NCBI RefSeq assembly: GCF_000244955.1
Contig: NZ_CM001439.1
Location: forward strand, 5,389,234-5,453,233
DNA from: Saccharomonospora marina XMU15
GTDB taxonomy: Bacteria; Actinomycetota; Actinomycetes; Mycobacteriales; Pseudonocardiaceae
Length of the DNA: 64,000 nucleotides
Direction: 5' to 3'
Shown: piece by piece, positions 50,538 to 59,763 of the stretch
Layout: each line of letters starts with the position of its first letter
Numbering within the stretch: position 1 is the stretch's first letter
Notes under the pieces: model-generated
Databases searched by the model: none
What the model saw: the letters and a program-made list of their open reading frames with translations, nothing else
Told to the model about the DNA's origin: nothing
Program-made: the position numbers and the translations under genes

Positions 50538-51851
50538 ATTGGTGCAGGGTGATCAAGGCCGGGCTTCTTCGACGGGAGACGCTCCGGTCGGGCCGCTGGG
50601 TGACTCGGAGAACACGTGCCGCAAGGCTTTCCGTTGATGTGTCCACGGTGGTCCACAGGGCGAGAGCCCTGACCGGGGTGACTTGATAGAAGCCTGCTGA
50701 GCCGTCAACTCGCAATAGGTCTGTCCCCTGGCCAGGGCTCTTGCCTCTGCCCCGTCATCCACGGCAGCGGAGGAGAGGACATTTCGATGGTGACAGTAGG
50801 GATCGACCCGCACAAGCACGTCCACGTCGCGGTGGCCGTCAACGCTCAGGGCAGGCGGCTCGGCAAGCCGCTGACCGTGAAGAACGACGCGTTCATGATC
50901 ACTGTGCTGCTCACCTGGGTTCGGTCGATCGCGGGTGACATGCCCGTAACCTGGGCGATCGAGGACGGCCTGGGTTCGCCCGCCGCCTGGCTGACGGTCT
51001 GTTGCTCGCCAGCCAGGAGGTGGTCTGGGTTCCGGCCCGGTTGACCGCGGCCCACCGCAAGCTGCACGCCGCCACCGGCACCAAGTCTGACCCGGTCGAC
51101 GCCGCCGCAGCCGCTCACGCCGCCCTCGCTACTCCCGGCCTTGACCGGCACCGCATCGACGAGCGAGTGCGTGAGCTGCGTGTCCTGGTCGACTATCGCG
51201 CGGATCTCATCAAGCGGCGCACCATGATGATCAATCAGCTCAAGGCGCAACTGCATGTCTGGCTCGACCACACTCCGGGCGATCTCGCCCGTCCCAAGGG
51301 CATGGACGCGGTGACCGCATTGCTGGACGCGGCCTCGCTGGGCGCGCACGTCCGCCAGGCGCTCACCGAGATGAGCATGGAGATTGCTGAGCTCAACCGA
51401 CGTGTCCGCCAGCTCGACGACGCCATCAGGGAGCTCGTGACCCCGCTGGCCCCCACACTGCTGGAAATCACCGGGATCAGCCACATCTCCGCAGCGATTT
51501 TGATCGCTGAAATCGGTGACATCACCCGCTTTTCCAGCTCTGCCAAACTTGCCCGCTACACCGGCTGCGCACCGATCCCTGTCTACTCCGCCGACAAAGA
51601 ACGCCACCGCCTGCATCGGGGCGGCAACCGCCGCCTGAACAGCGTCCTCTACACCGCAGCCATCGTGCAGAAACGGCGCTATCCCGCCGCGCAGGCGTTA
51701 CTGGCCCGCCACGAACCCACCAAGGGCAGCCGCGGCGCCCGACGCATCCTCCAACGTCACCTCATCGACGTCATCCACCGGGCCATGACCACCGATCAAG
51801 CCTCCTGGCAACACCACATCACCCGCCACGACCACGCCGCTTGACATAGAA
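50538..51851 (+). mobile_element. Second IS110-family element, inserted in the IS30 transposase
   Basis: Boundaries are inferred from where IS30 coding sequence stops (GTNEN at about 50537) and resumes (INGLL at about 51852); the exact ends are uncertain by a few bases. About 250 bp of non-coding DNA precede its transposase gene, again the place expected for a bridge RNA. Confidence 0.7.
50787..51844 (+). pseudogene. IS110-family transposase with a frameshift
   Basis: N-terminal MVTVGIDPHKHVHVAVAVNAQGRR, then VTWAIEDGLG. Near 50985 the frame changes: the correct continuation FARRLADGLLLASQEVVWVPARLTA lies in another frame, which then runs through GTKSDPVDAAAAA, ITGISHISAAILIAEIGDITRFSSSAKLARYTGCAP and HRGGNRRLNSVLYTAAIVQ to a normal end. 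One missing base explains it. Unlike the 43.5-kb transposase it shares only family features, so the two are different elements. Confidence 0.82.
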
Positions 51852-52290
51852 GCATCAACGGCCTGCTGCGCCAGTACTTGCCCAAGGGAACCAACCTCCG
51901 AGCCCACAACGCAGAGGACCTGGAGCGTGTCGCCGTTGAACTCAACAACCGGCCACGCCAATGCCTTGGAGATCGCAGCCCCAGCCAGCTCATGCGATAC
52001 TGGAAACCACAACAAAACACACAACTATTTCGCAACGTTCGTTAGAAACCGCCTCCGGTCCAGTGGACGCGCTTGCCACGAATTCAGATCCTCGAACACC
52101 TTGTCCGCCTGAATCTCGCCCGTCGTGAGCCCTTTTGCGTACAGTGAGATGACGGCGTCATGGAATCCTTTGACCCGTCGAGAGTATTTCGGCACGATCT
52201 GCGGGCGCGAAGGTGCCCTCCCGATCACGCGGCACGGCAATGCGCACCTCTCCCACGTCGGTCCGCACCGTTTTCGCCGACGACCACTCA

Positions 52291-52778
52291 GAGCTTGTCT
52301 CATGTGGATGCCTTTCGGAGCTTTTTCCAGCAGCTCAGGGCGGATCCAAGCTGAAGGAAAGCGAGGAAGTGTTCAGCTTTGCGTTCGTAGCGCAAGGTTA
52401 AGCGCCGGTACCCGGTGAGCCAGGCCATGGTCCGTTCGATCACCCAGCGGTGCTGGCCGAGTTTCTTGGCGGATTCGATGCCTTTGCGGGCGATCCGCAC
52501 GGCGATGCCCTGTTCGCGAACCCAGTCTCGCAGTGCGGGGATGTCGTAGGCCTTGTCCGCGTGTAGCTTCGCGGGCCGGCGCCGACGAGGTCCGCGTCGG
52601 GATTTGACTGCGGGGATGGCCATCACCAACGGTTTCAGCGCGAGCGAGTCGTGGGTGTTCGCGGCGGAGATCGCGACGGTGAGCGGCAGCCCGCCGCGAT
52701 CGGACACCACGTGGATCTTCGAGCCGAGTTTGCCCCGGTCGACCGGGCTGGGACCGGTCAGAGATCCCCCTTTTTTCG
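52291..52778 (-). mobile_element. IS5-family element, right half (copy a)
   Basis: Begins at its outer terminal repeat GAGCTTGTCTCATGTGG (52291) and ends at the ISL3 element. The coding part (minus strand, 52300 to about 52776) is GGSLTGPSPVDRGKLGSKIHVVSDRGGLPLTVAISAANTHDS to AFLQLGSALSCWKKLRK, the second half of a two-frame IS5 (IS427-like) transposase. The first half is absent. The break is at an A6G run typical of the frameshift site of these elements. Confidence 0.8.
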
Positions 52779-54189
52779 GGCTCTGTTGATCTATGTGTGG
52801 GTGCGGTCCGGTAGTTCGGGGCGGTAGCCGCCGAGGGCCAGAAGTGCGAGGGAGATGAGGGCGTCGGGGTGTTTGAATCCGAAGGCCAGTCGTGTCAGCA
52901 GCCGGATCTTGGTGTTGGTCGATTCGATCAGCGCGTTCGACAGGCCGTGGTCGAGCGTCGCGTGGATGGCGGCGAGCTCGGATCGGATGGTGCGGGCGAG
53001 TTTGGTGAACTCGGGTATTCGGCATCGTGCCGCCCAGGACAGCCAGCGTTGCAACGCTTCTTTACCGGCTTCGCCACCGATTGCGAAGACGTGCCGGAGT
53101 CCTTCTTTGAGCAGGTAAGCGCGGTAGAGGCGGGGGTCGGTTTTGGCTATCCAGGCAAGCTTGTGGCGTTGGTGATCGTTGAGGTTTTTGCGGGTTCTTC
53201 CACAACGCCCATCGTGCTCGTTTCATGGTTTGTGCGGCACCGGCCGAGGCCCGCCGGCCGCGCCGGTCCTTATTGCTGCCGCCGGGCTGACGGCGCGCGG
53301 TGTTCCATGCCTGACGCCGTACCTGGTCCAGCGCGTCGGTGGCCCACTTGACCACGTGAAACGGGTCAGCGCAGCGGGTTGCGTCCGGGCAGTACTGGGC
53401 CACGGTGCGGGCAATCCAGGCCGCCGCATCCGCAGACACATGCGTGATCTGCGCGCACCGGTCGGGGCCGAGTAACTCGAAGAACGCCGCCAGCGTGGGC
53501 TTGTCGTTGCCCGGCGCTGCCCATACCAGCCGTCCGGTGTCGTGATCGACCACCACGGTGAGATACCGGTGGTTCTTCTTGTAGCTGATCTCGTCGATCC
53601 CGATCCGGCGCAGCCCGGCCAGCCGATCAACCCGGGCGTCGATATCGGCCCGGACCCGGGTGATGATCACCCCCACGGTGGGCCAGGCGATCCGCATCAG
53701 CTGCCGGACCGTGGACCTCGACGTCGCGGTCGCCAGCCAGGCGACGGTGTCATCGAAGGCGCGGGTATGCCCGGCACCGTGCCGGGCCCAGGGCACCGCG
53801 CTGACCACGATCCCGTGCTCACGACACCGCACCCGGGATGCGGCAGCTTCGACGAACGCCTGCACGGTTCCCAGGTCCAGCGCACGCCATCGACGCCGGC
53901 CCCGGCCGGCGTCATAGCGCGGACACCGCCGACGACACACCCCGCACCGGTCACGATCCCGCCGCCGGACCCGCACCGCGGCCACCAGCACCTGCTCGGC
54001 CTCATCGAACTCCACCGACTCCACGACCGCTGTGTTCACGCCCAGCAGCCGACCCCATACCCTGACACCGGGCACGTCGTTCTCCGTCTATCCGGTTTCT
54101 GTTCCTCGACAGCTCAGAAACCTAGACCCAGCAACGACGTGCCCCCTCTACTACCTGAGCAAACTACCCACACATCAGTACAAAGAGCC
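52779..54189 (-). mobile_element. ISL3-family element between two inverted IS5 halves
   Basis: Imperfect terminal repeats starting GGCTCT and sharing ATGTGTGGGT mark 52779 and 54189. The flanks just outside are CCTTTTTTCG and CGAAAAAAGG, reverse complements and not direct repeats, so no target duplication is present. That is unusual for a simple insertion and implies later rearrangement. Confidence 0.8.
52791..54075 (-). pseudogene. ISL3-family transposase, frameshifted near the C-terminus
   Basis: Zinc-binding N-terminus with CGVCRRRCPRYD and RCREH, then the DDE domain: IGIDEISYKKNHRYLTVVVDHDTGRLVW, HVSADAAAWIARTVAQYCPDATRCADPFHVVKWA. Near 53195 the frame shifts; the proper continuation LNDHQRHKLAWIAKTDPRLYRAYLLKEGLRHVF, then IRLLTRLAFGFKHPDALISLALLALGG, is in another frame ending at 52791. 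One indel separates it from an intact gene. Confidence 0.85.
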
Positions 54190-54676
54190 CGAAAAAAGGG
54201 GATCTTTGACCGGTCCCAGTCCGGTCGACCGGGGCAAGCCGGGCTCGAAGATCCACGTGGTGTCCGATCGCGGCGGGCTGCCGCTCACCGTCGCGATCTC
54301 CGCCGCGAACACCCACGACTCGCGCGCGCTCAAACCACTGGTCATGGCCATCCCCGCGGTCAAATCCCGCCGCGGCCCCCGGCGGGGCCGACCTGAGAAA
54401 CTGCACGCGGACAAGGCCTACGACCAACCCGCGCTGCGCCGCTGGGTCGCAGCGCACGGCATCGGCGTGCGGATCGCCCGCAAGGGCATCGAATCCGCCC
54501 AGAAACTGGGCAAGCACCGCTGGGTGATCGAGCGCACCATCGCCTGGCTCACCGGATACCGACGCCTGACCCTCCGCTACGAACGCAAACCCCAACACTT
54601 CCTCGCATTTCTCCAACTCGGAGCCGCCGTGACCTGCTGGAAGAAACTCCGAAAACTCACCACATGAGACGAGCCC
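54190..54676 (+). mobile_element. IS5-family element, right half (copy b, inverted relative to copy a)
   Basis: Mirror image of copy a: begins at the same A6G run and reads GSLTGPSPVDRGKPGSKIHVVSDRGG to AFLQLGAAVTCWKKLRKLTT (stop at 54667), ending with the terminal repeat whose complement is GGGCTCGTCTCATGTGG. The two copies are very similar but not identical (KKGG against EKRG, DIPALRDW against DQPALRRW), so they descend from different IS5 insertions. Confidence 0.8.
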
Positions 54677-55290
54677 TTTGTCGGTGATCGAGGAAATCAG
54701 ATCCCGCGACACGTCGGCGTCGTAGATCTCGAACAGGTGCTTTTGAATTTCGCCGGTCGTGAGACCCTTGCCGTACAGGGAGATGATCGTCTCGTCGAAT
54801 CCCTCGATCCGGCGGGCGTGTTTCGGCACGATCTGCCGCGTAAAGCTGCCATCACGATCACGAGGGACCTTGATGCGAACCTCACCGATATCGGTCGTCA
54901 CGGTTTTTGCGCCCGCGCCGTTCCGCTCATTCGTGGTATCTTTACCCGTGCGGTCACCCTTCTCGTAGCCCACATGCTCATCCAGTTCAGCGTTCAATGC
55001 CGCTTCCAGGACAGTTTTCGTGATCTGCCGCAACAAGCCGCCCGGGCCCGTCAAAGACACACCCGTATCCCGCGCCGTCTCCAACAACTCCCGCGCGATA
55101 CGGACATCCAGATCACCCCGACACCCGAGCCAGCATCGGACTTCGCAGCCGCCACATCGTTACTCAACGTGATCCTTTCGAGCCAGGGTAAATCCCCAGC
55201 CTTCCATGATCACCAGCCCCACCCACGAAGTGTCCGACAGTCCCCCTCCGCGCGGGGGCGCTCGGCGAACAGGGCGCGTCCGAAATTTTG
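54677..55290 (-). mobile_element. Second IS256-type element, N-terminal part only
   Basis: Minus-strand sequence from 55087 gives GGLLRQITKTVLEAALNAELDEHVGYEKGDRTG, NERNGAGAKTVTTDIGEVRIKVPRDRDGSF, RQIVPKHARRIEGFDETIISLYGKGLTTGEIQ and DADVSRDLISSITDK, then stops where IS5 copy b begins. A terminus-like GTCCGAAATTTTGTGGGTG at 55278 resembles the left end at 48697. It differs from the first IS256 element. Confidence 0.75.
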
Positions 55291-55397
55291 TGGGTGTTGA
55301 TCTCGTGGTCTGACGGGGTGGCAGCGGTTCAACGGCGAGATCGGCGCGATGAAACGTTTCCGGTGGAGAACCTTGTTGAGCTACGCGCCCTGTTGTT

Positions 55398-56057
55398 TCA
55401 GCCGTTTTCTGTCTGGCCCGGGGTGGTCTGGGGTCCGTGGCTGGTGAGGAAGTCGTCGACGAGTTGTGTGCAGAACTGTTGGTCGTTGGGGGTGCCGGTG
55501 ACGAGGCGGTTGAAGATGAGGGGGCCGATGAGTTGGGCGAGGGCGGTGGTGGTGTCGGTGCCGGGGCGGAGTGTGTTGTGGGCGGTGTCGCTGGTGAGGA
55601 CGGCGTCGAAGGGTTGGCGGTATTGCTCGATGATGCGGCGGCGCAGGGTGTGCAGGTGTGGCCGGTCGGTTTGGGTGGGGGTCGGGGGTGTTGGTGCGAT
55701 GCTCATGCCGAGCCAGGACAGCACGGTCAGCTGCAGGGGGGCGTGGTCGATGAGGTGGGCTTGGTTGGTCAGCAGCGTGAGCAGCCGTTGGCGTAGGGGG
55801 CCGTGGTCGGGTGCGGGTGCGACCGGGGGCAGCAGGCGTTCGAAGGCGGCGGCGAGCAGTTCGGTGCCGGTGCCGAAGTGGCGGTAGAGGGTCGCGCGGG
55901 CGATGCCGGCGGTGCGGGTGACCGCGTCGATGGTGACCGCGTCGATGCCGCCTTCGGCCAACAGGTGGGTGGCGGCGTCGAGCAGCCGTGTGCGGGAGCG
56001 TGCCAGCCGCGGGTCTTCGTCCGGGGTGCTGGGTGTGGGGACGGCGGCGGTGGGCAT
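55398..56057 (-). CDS. TetR-family repressor of the MFS-BtrH_N-hydrolase operon
   Basis: 219 residues. Helix-turn-helix: LLDAATHLLAEGGIDAVTIDAVTRTAGIARATLYRHFGTGTELLAAAFERLL. The C-terminal helices end TQLVDDFLTSHGPQTTPGQTENG. It is divergent from the MFS exporter gene with about 120 bp between. The gene is the first intact one to the right of the IS stack and probably represses the operon opposite. Confidence 0.9.
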   Translation of the reverse strand: MPTAAVPTPSTPDEDPRLARSRTRLLDAATHLLAEGGIDAVTIDAVTRTAGIARATLYRHFGTGTELLAAAFERLLPPVAPAPDHGPLRQRLLTLLTNQAHLIDHAPLQLTVLSWLGMSIAPTPPTPTQTDRPHLHTLRRRIIEQYRQPFDAVLTSDTAHNTLRPGTDTTTALAQLIGPLIFNRLVTGTPNDQQFCTQLVDDFLTSHGPQTTPGQTENG

Positions 56058-56116
56058 CGATCTCCTGCGTATCCGGAGGGCAGCGCGGGCATGAGCAAGT
56101 CTAACGCCAGCCGGAC

Positions 56117-56146
56117 TTGTGAAACTACCAGTCTAGGTCCAATACT
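56117..56146 (+). promoter_or_regulatory. Promoter of the MFS-BtrH_N-hydrolase operon
   Basis: TTGTGA (56117-56122), an 18-bp spacer and AATACT (56141-56146). A loose ACT-N10-AGT symmetry within the spacer region could be the TetR site. Transcription would start about 25 bp before the ATG at 56179. Confidence 0.45.
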
Positions 56147-56178
56147 GTCGGTTCACAAAGGTCCGAGGCTTGCGGGTG

Positions 56179-57774
56179 ATGCGTGTGGCGGAGTCTGTCG
56201 GGGGAACGGGCGGGGCGCGTGGTGGCTGGACGCTGGCGGTGTCGTGTCTGGCCGTGGCGTTGGTGATGGCCGGGGTGGCGTCGCTGACCACGGCGTTGCC
56301 GGAGCTGGCAGCGGATATCGGGGCCAGTCAGACGCAGGCGACGTGGATTGTGGATGCCTACACCTTGGTGCTGGCGGGCGTTCTGTTGCCGGCGGGCGCG
56401 GTCGGTGACCGTCTCGGGCGGCGCGGTGTGCTGCTGGCTGGACTGGTCGTGTTCGCGGTGGGTTCGGCGCTGCCGGTGGTGGTGGATACGCCGACCGGGG
56501 TGATTGTGTGCCGGGCGGTCGCGGGGTTGGGGGCGGCGCTGGTGATGCCGGCGACGTTGTCCCTGCTGACTGCGGAGTTCCCTGCCCGGCAGGCCGCGCG
56601 TGCGGTGGGGGTGTGGGCGGGTTTTGCCGGGGCGGGTGCGGTGCTGGGCATTCTCGGGGCCGGCGCGTTGTTGGCGGTCCGGTCGTGGCAGGCGGTGTTC
56701 GTGGCCACCGCGGTGTTGGCGCTGCTGCTGGTGGTGGGTGGCTGGTTCGTGCCGTCGTCGCGTGAGCCTGCGGCGCCCGGGCTGGATGTGCCGGGGGCGG
56801 TGCTGTCGGCGACCGCGGTGGGGTTGGTGGTGTTCGGGGTGATCGAGGCTCCCGATCACGGCTGGGACAGTGCGCTGGTGGTCGCCTCGCTCGGTGGTGG
56901 GGTGCTGGCCGGGGCCGGGTTCGTGCTGGTCGAACGGCGACGGGCGGCACCGTTGCTGCAGGTCGGGTTGTTCGGCGACCGCGGGTTCGGTGCCGGCGCG
57001 GTGTCGCTGGTGGTGCAGTTCCTGGCCGCGTTCGGGGTGTTCTTCGTGCTGATGCAGCACCTGCAGCTGGTGTGGGGCTACTCGCCGCTGCGGGCGGGGC
57101 TGGCGTTGGCGCCGGTGGCCGTTCCGCTGGTCGCGGCCGCGGTGCTCGCGCCGTGGGTGAGCGAGCGGGTGGGGTTGCGGGTGATGACCGGTGCCGGTCT
57201 GGCGTTGGTGGCTGGTGCGCTGGTCGGGATCGGCGGGCTGGGGGGCGGCGAGGACTATCCGCGGCTGGTGGTGTTCCTCGGTGTGTTCGGGCTCGGTCTG
57301 GGCATCTGCGCGACACCGGCCACCGCCGCCATCGTGCGCGGGGTTCCCCGCGCCAAGCAGGGCGTGGCCTCCGCGGTCAACGACGTCACCCGGGAACTCG
57401 GTGCCGCGGTGGGGATCGCGCTGGCCGGCAGCCTGCTCGCCAGCAGCTACCGCACCCATCTCGCCCCACAGATCACCCACCTCCCCGCCGCAACTCGCGC
57501 CCACGCCAGTGATTCACTGGCCGCCGCGCTGCAGCTAGCTGGCGACACGCCCGCCGGACCGGGTCTTGCCGCTGCGGCGCGGCGTGCCTTCGTTGACGGG
57601 TTCCACGACACCCTCAGCGCCCTTGCCGTGATCACTGCGGTCACGGCCGTCGCGCTCACGGTGTGGGCTCCCGGAAGCCAGCGCGGGCACCGACCGTGGC
57701 AGCCAGGGGAAACCCGAGGCCGCAACGCTATCGACTCTTCGCTTGTCGCCAAACAGGATAGGAGCACCTCGTGA
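56179..57774 (+). CDS. DHA2-family MFS exporter
   Basis: 531 residues from ATG at 56179; in-frame GTG (56176) and TTG (56170) are alternatives. Fourteen spans; motif A region GDRLGRRGVLLAGLVVF, and WIVDAYTLVLAGVLLPAGAVGD in helix 2. The second half holds FGVFFVLMQHLQLVWGYSPLRAGLALAP and VNDVTRELGAAVGIALAGSLL. A proton-driven exporter of a drug-like or self-made compound. It overlaps the next gene by 4 bp (GTGA). Confidence 0.92.
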   Translation: MRVAESVGGTGGARGGWTLAVSCLAVALVMAGVASLTTALPELAADIGASQTQATWIVDAYTLVLAGVLLPAGAVGDRLGRRGVLLAGLVVFAVGSALPVVVDTPTGVIVCRAVAGLGAALVMPATLSLLTAEFPARQAARAVGVWAGFAGAGAVLGILGAGALLAVRSWQAVFVATAVLALLLVVGGWFVPSSREPAAPGLDVPGAVLSATAVGLVVFGVIEAPDHGWDSALVVASLGGGVLAGAGFVLVERRRAAPLLQVGLFGDRGFGAGAVSLVVQFLAAFGVFFVLMQHLQLVWGYSPLRAGLALAPVAVPLVAAAVLAPWVSERVGLRVMTGAGLALVAGALVGIGGLGGGEDYPRLVVFLGVFGLGLGICATPATAAIVRGVPRAKQGVASAVNDVTRELGAAVGIALAGSLLASSYRTHLAPQITHLPAATRAHASDSLAAALQLAGDTPAGPGLAAAARRAFVDGFHDTLSALAVITAVTAVALTVWAPGSQRGHRPWQPGETRGRNAIDSSLVAKQDRSTS

Positions 57775-58841
57775 CTGGACGACGCGTCATCAGCGACTAC
57801 CCGCACCAGCTGGCCGGGCACTGCGGGTCGGGAGCGCTGCGCGACCTGATGCAGTGGGCCCGGCTGTCCTACGACGACACGCCACTGGACGAAGGCACCG
57901 TGTTCGGGCTCGGCGGCGAACTCGGGTTCACCTACCTGCGCCACCCCGCCATGAGCCCGCCGATCTACCTCGTCGGCCGGGGCCCCGACCTCACCGGGGG
58001 GTTCACCCGCCGTCTCGGGATCACCGCCACCCAGCACACCACCGACGACCCCGACGAAGGCTGGGCCTGGGTCCGCGACGAACTCGACCACGGGTATCCG
58101 GTGCTGTGCTGGGCCGACATCGCCCACCTCCCGTACCTGCGGGTGCGGCTGAGCATGAGCCGCCACGACATCGTGATCACCGGCTACGACGACCACACCC
58201 GTACCGCTACCGTCGTCGACAACGACCGCGCCGACCCCCAACCCGTCGGCTACGACGCGCTGGCCCGCGCCCGCAGCTCCACCGGATTCCCCGCACCCAC
58301 CCGGCACACCACCTACCGGCTGCGCTACCCCACCCAGCTGCCGCCCCTGGCCGACACCGCCGCCGACGCCTGCCACGCCGCCGCTCGAGCTCTGCGCCAC
58401 CCCCAACCACTGCTGCCTGCCGGTCAACTCGACGGGGTGACCGACCTCGTGCACGGCGCCGGCCTGGACGGCCTCAGCGTCTTCGTCGACGACCTGCGGC
58501 GCTGGCCCGACGTGTTCACCGCCACGCAATTGGATACCGTGCTCACCGCGCTGGCCGCGTTCATCGACAAGGCTGGCACCGGCGGCAGCCTGTTCCGCCG
58601 GCTGCAAGCCGACTACCTGCACTACCTCGCCCAGCGCACCGGCCTGCCCATAGCACGACAAGCCGCCGACCTCTACGCCCAGCTCACCCAGCTCTGGCAC
58701 GGCCTCGCCCGCATCGCCACCGCCGACATCTCCACTGCCACCCGCGTCACCGCGCTCGCCGACACCGCGCGACACCTCCCCGAACTCGAACAGCAAGGCG
58801 CCGATCTGCTCGACCTGCTCGCCCGCGAACTCAGCTCTTGA
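57771..58841 (+). CDS. BtrH_N / DUF4872 protein (papain-like acyltransferase or peptidase fold)
   Basis: 356 residues from GTG at 57771. The N-terminal half has the expected Cys early (LAGHCGSGALRDLMQWA), FGLGGELGFTYL, PVLCWADIAHLPYL and a His in MSRHDIVITGYDD, the pattern of BtrH N-terminal domains, which have a papain-like Cys-His arrangement. The C-terminal DUF4872 part is helical. BtrH in butirosin synthesis transfers an acyl side chain from a carrier protein; other members are uncharacterised. Placed between an exporter and a hydrolase it may acylate, deacylate or cleave the exported molecule. Confidence 0.8.
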   Translation: MTGRRVISDYPHQLAGHCGSGALRDLMQWARLSYDDTPLDEGTVFGLGGELGFTYLRHPAMSPPIYLVGRGPDLTGGFTRRLGITATQHTTDDPDEGWAWVRDELDHGYPVLCWADIAHLPYLRVRLSMSRHDIVITGYDDHTRTATVVDNDRADPQPVGYDALARARSSTGFPAPTRHTTYRLRYPTQLPPLADTAADACHAAARALRHPQPLLPAGQLDGVTDLVHGAGLDGLSVFVDDLRRWPDVFTATQLDTVLTALAAFIDKAGTGGSLFRRLQADYLHYLAQRTGLPIARQAADLYAQLTQLWHGLARIATADISTATRVTALADTARHLPELEQQGADLLDLLARELSS

Positions 58842-58856
58842 CGCCCCGGAGACGCC

Positions 58857-59756
58857 GTGACCACTCCCGCACCCCTCACCTACCGCCGCGCGGGCCTCAC
58901 CCTGGCCGCTGACCACTGGACCGCACCACCAGCCACCCCATCGCGCGGCACCGCTATCTTGCTCCACGGCGTCGGGCAAACCCGCCACTCCTGGCACCAC
59001 ACCGCCGCCCGGCTCGCCGAGCACGGCTGGACCGCGCTCACCCTCGACGCCCGCGGACACGGCGACAGCGACTGGGCACACCCCCACGACTACACCGTCG
59101 ATCACCTCGTGGACGACCTCGTCCACATCACCGGCACCCTCAACGACACCCCCGTGCTCATCGGCGCCTCCATGGGCGGTATCACCGCACTGCTCGCGCA
59201 CGCCCACCACACCATCGCCCGCGCCCTCGTACTCGTCGACATCGCGCCCCAGATCAATCCCGCCGGCGCCGCACGCATCCTCGATTTCATGACCCGCCAC
59301 CGCGACGGCTTCGCCACCCTGAACGAGGCCGCCGCCGCGATCGCCGCCTACAACCCCCACCGAACCCGCCCCGCCACCACCCACGGGCTCCGCAAGAACC
59401 TCCGCCAACACCATGACGGCCGCTGGCGCTGGCACTGGGACCCACAACTGCTCCAGTTCATCAGCAACACCGCCGCCCTCACCGACCTCACCACCCGAAT
59501 GAACACCGCAGCCCAACAGATCACCATCCCCACCCTGCTCATCCGCGGCGAACTATCCGACATCGTCAACCACGACTCCGTAGACCGCCTTCTCCACCAC
59601 ATCCCTACCGCCCACACCACCACCGTCACCAACACCGCACACATGGTCGCCGGCGACGACAACGACATCTTCACCAACCACCTGATCGACTTCCTCAACC
59701 ACCTCCTGCCCCTGCCACGTGCCGAGTCGAGAAAGCGGAGCGGGCCAGGGACGTGA
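58857..59756 (+). CDS. Alpha/beta-hydrolase
   Basis: 299 residues from GTG at 58857 with GGAG just upstream. The fold is evident: AILLHGVGQTRHSWHHTAARLAEHGWTALTLDARGHGDSDW, the nucleophile elbow GASMGG, the acid in LLIRGELSDIVNH and the final His in VTNTAHMVAGDDND. This is the esterase/lactonase/haloperoxidase-like branch. It follows the BtrH_N gene by 15 bp. Substrate is unknown; likely cooperates with the two upstream gene products. Confidence 0.9.
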   Translation: MTTPAPLTYRRAGLTLAADHWTAPPATPSRGTAILLHGVGQTRHSWHHTAARLAEHGWTALTLDARGHGDSDWAHPHDYTVDHLVDDLVHITGTLNDTPVLIGASMGGITALLAHAHHTIARALVLVDIAPQINPAGAARILDFMTRHRDGFATLNEAAAAIAAYNPHRTRPATTHGLRKNLRQHHDGRWRWHWDPQLLQFISNTAALTDLTTRMNTAAQQITIPTLLIRGELSDIVNHDSVDRLLHHIPTAHTTTVTNTAHMVAGDDNDIFTNHLIDFLNHLLPLPRAESRKRSGPGT

Positions 59757-59763
59757 CGCTCGG

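Larger units (their letters stand above)
49529..52045 (+). pseudogene. IS30-family transposase split by an IS110 insertion
   Basis: First part: FSQDDRIEIADGLGRGEPVKEIAARVGKSYQSVYREI (helix-turn-helix), [26 protein letters not shown] (first catalytic Asp), LTWDRGKELSGH (second Asp) and HSPWQRGTNEN (Glu). The natural continuation INGLLRQYLPKGTNLRAHNAEDLERVAVELNNRPRQ, ending in PSQLMRYW, is found from about 51855. The 1.3 kb between belongs to the IS110 element. Confidence 0.87.
49483..52053 (+). mobile_element. IS30-family element inside IS256, itself split by IS110
   Basis: Imperfect terminal repeats of about 25 bp, sharing GGCGGTTTC and CGTTGCGAA, lie at 49483 and 52053. They fall exactly between the IS256 codons for RPLDR and VYAAVF. 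The transposase gene starts at 49529 and is broken at about 50537 by an IS110 element, resuming at about 51852. Confidence 0.8.
48697..52290 (-). mobile_element. IS256-type element, split by IS30 and truncated by IS5
   Basis: The left terminus at 48697-48719 (start GGGAGTGTCAGCGATC) has an exact partner at 34450-34472. Transposase sequence on the minus strand runs from 52290 down to about 52055, is interrupted by the IS30 element (49483-52053), and resumes at 49482 to 48739. The outer right end is lost where an IS5 half begins at 52291. Confidence 0.75.
48739..52290 (-). pseudogene. IS256 (mutator-type) transposase, multiply broken
   Basis: N-terminal pieces: IVPKYSRRVKGFHDAVISLYAKGLTTGEIQ, a deletion, then ADKVFEDLNSWQARPLDR at 52066-52110. 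After the IS30 insertion come VYAAVFIDALVVKVRDGQVANRPIYVAVG, VEDILIVACDGLKGLPDAI, CVVHLVLASLRYASKKYW and VYTTNAIESLNSRFRRATR. Frameshifts lie near 52230 and 49210, and a stop separates FTDFCAE from EDTYPAMIRL near 49060. It is inactive. Confidence 0.85.

Noticed and set aside
56088-56178. A clear TetR palindrome before the MFS gene
   Set aside because: Only loose symmetries were seen (ACT/AGT and a distant TGTGAA/TTCACA pair); not strong enough to call an operator.
57447-59516. 689-codon open frame on the minus strand
   Set aside because: It is the antisense shadow of the BtrH_N and hydrolase genes; its translation is Gly/Val-rich without any family pattern.
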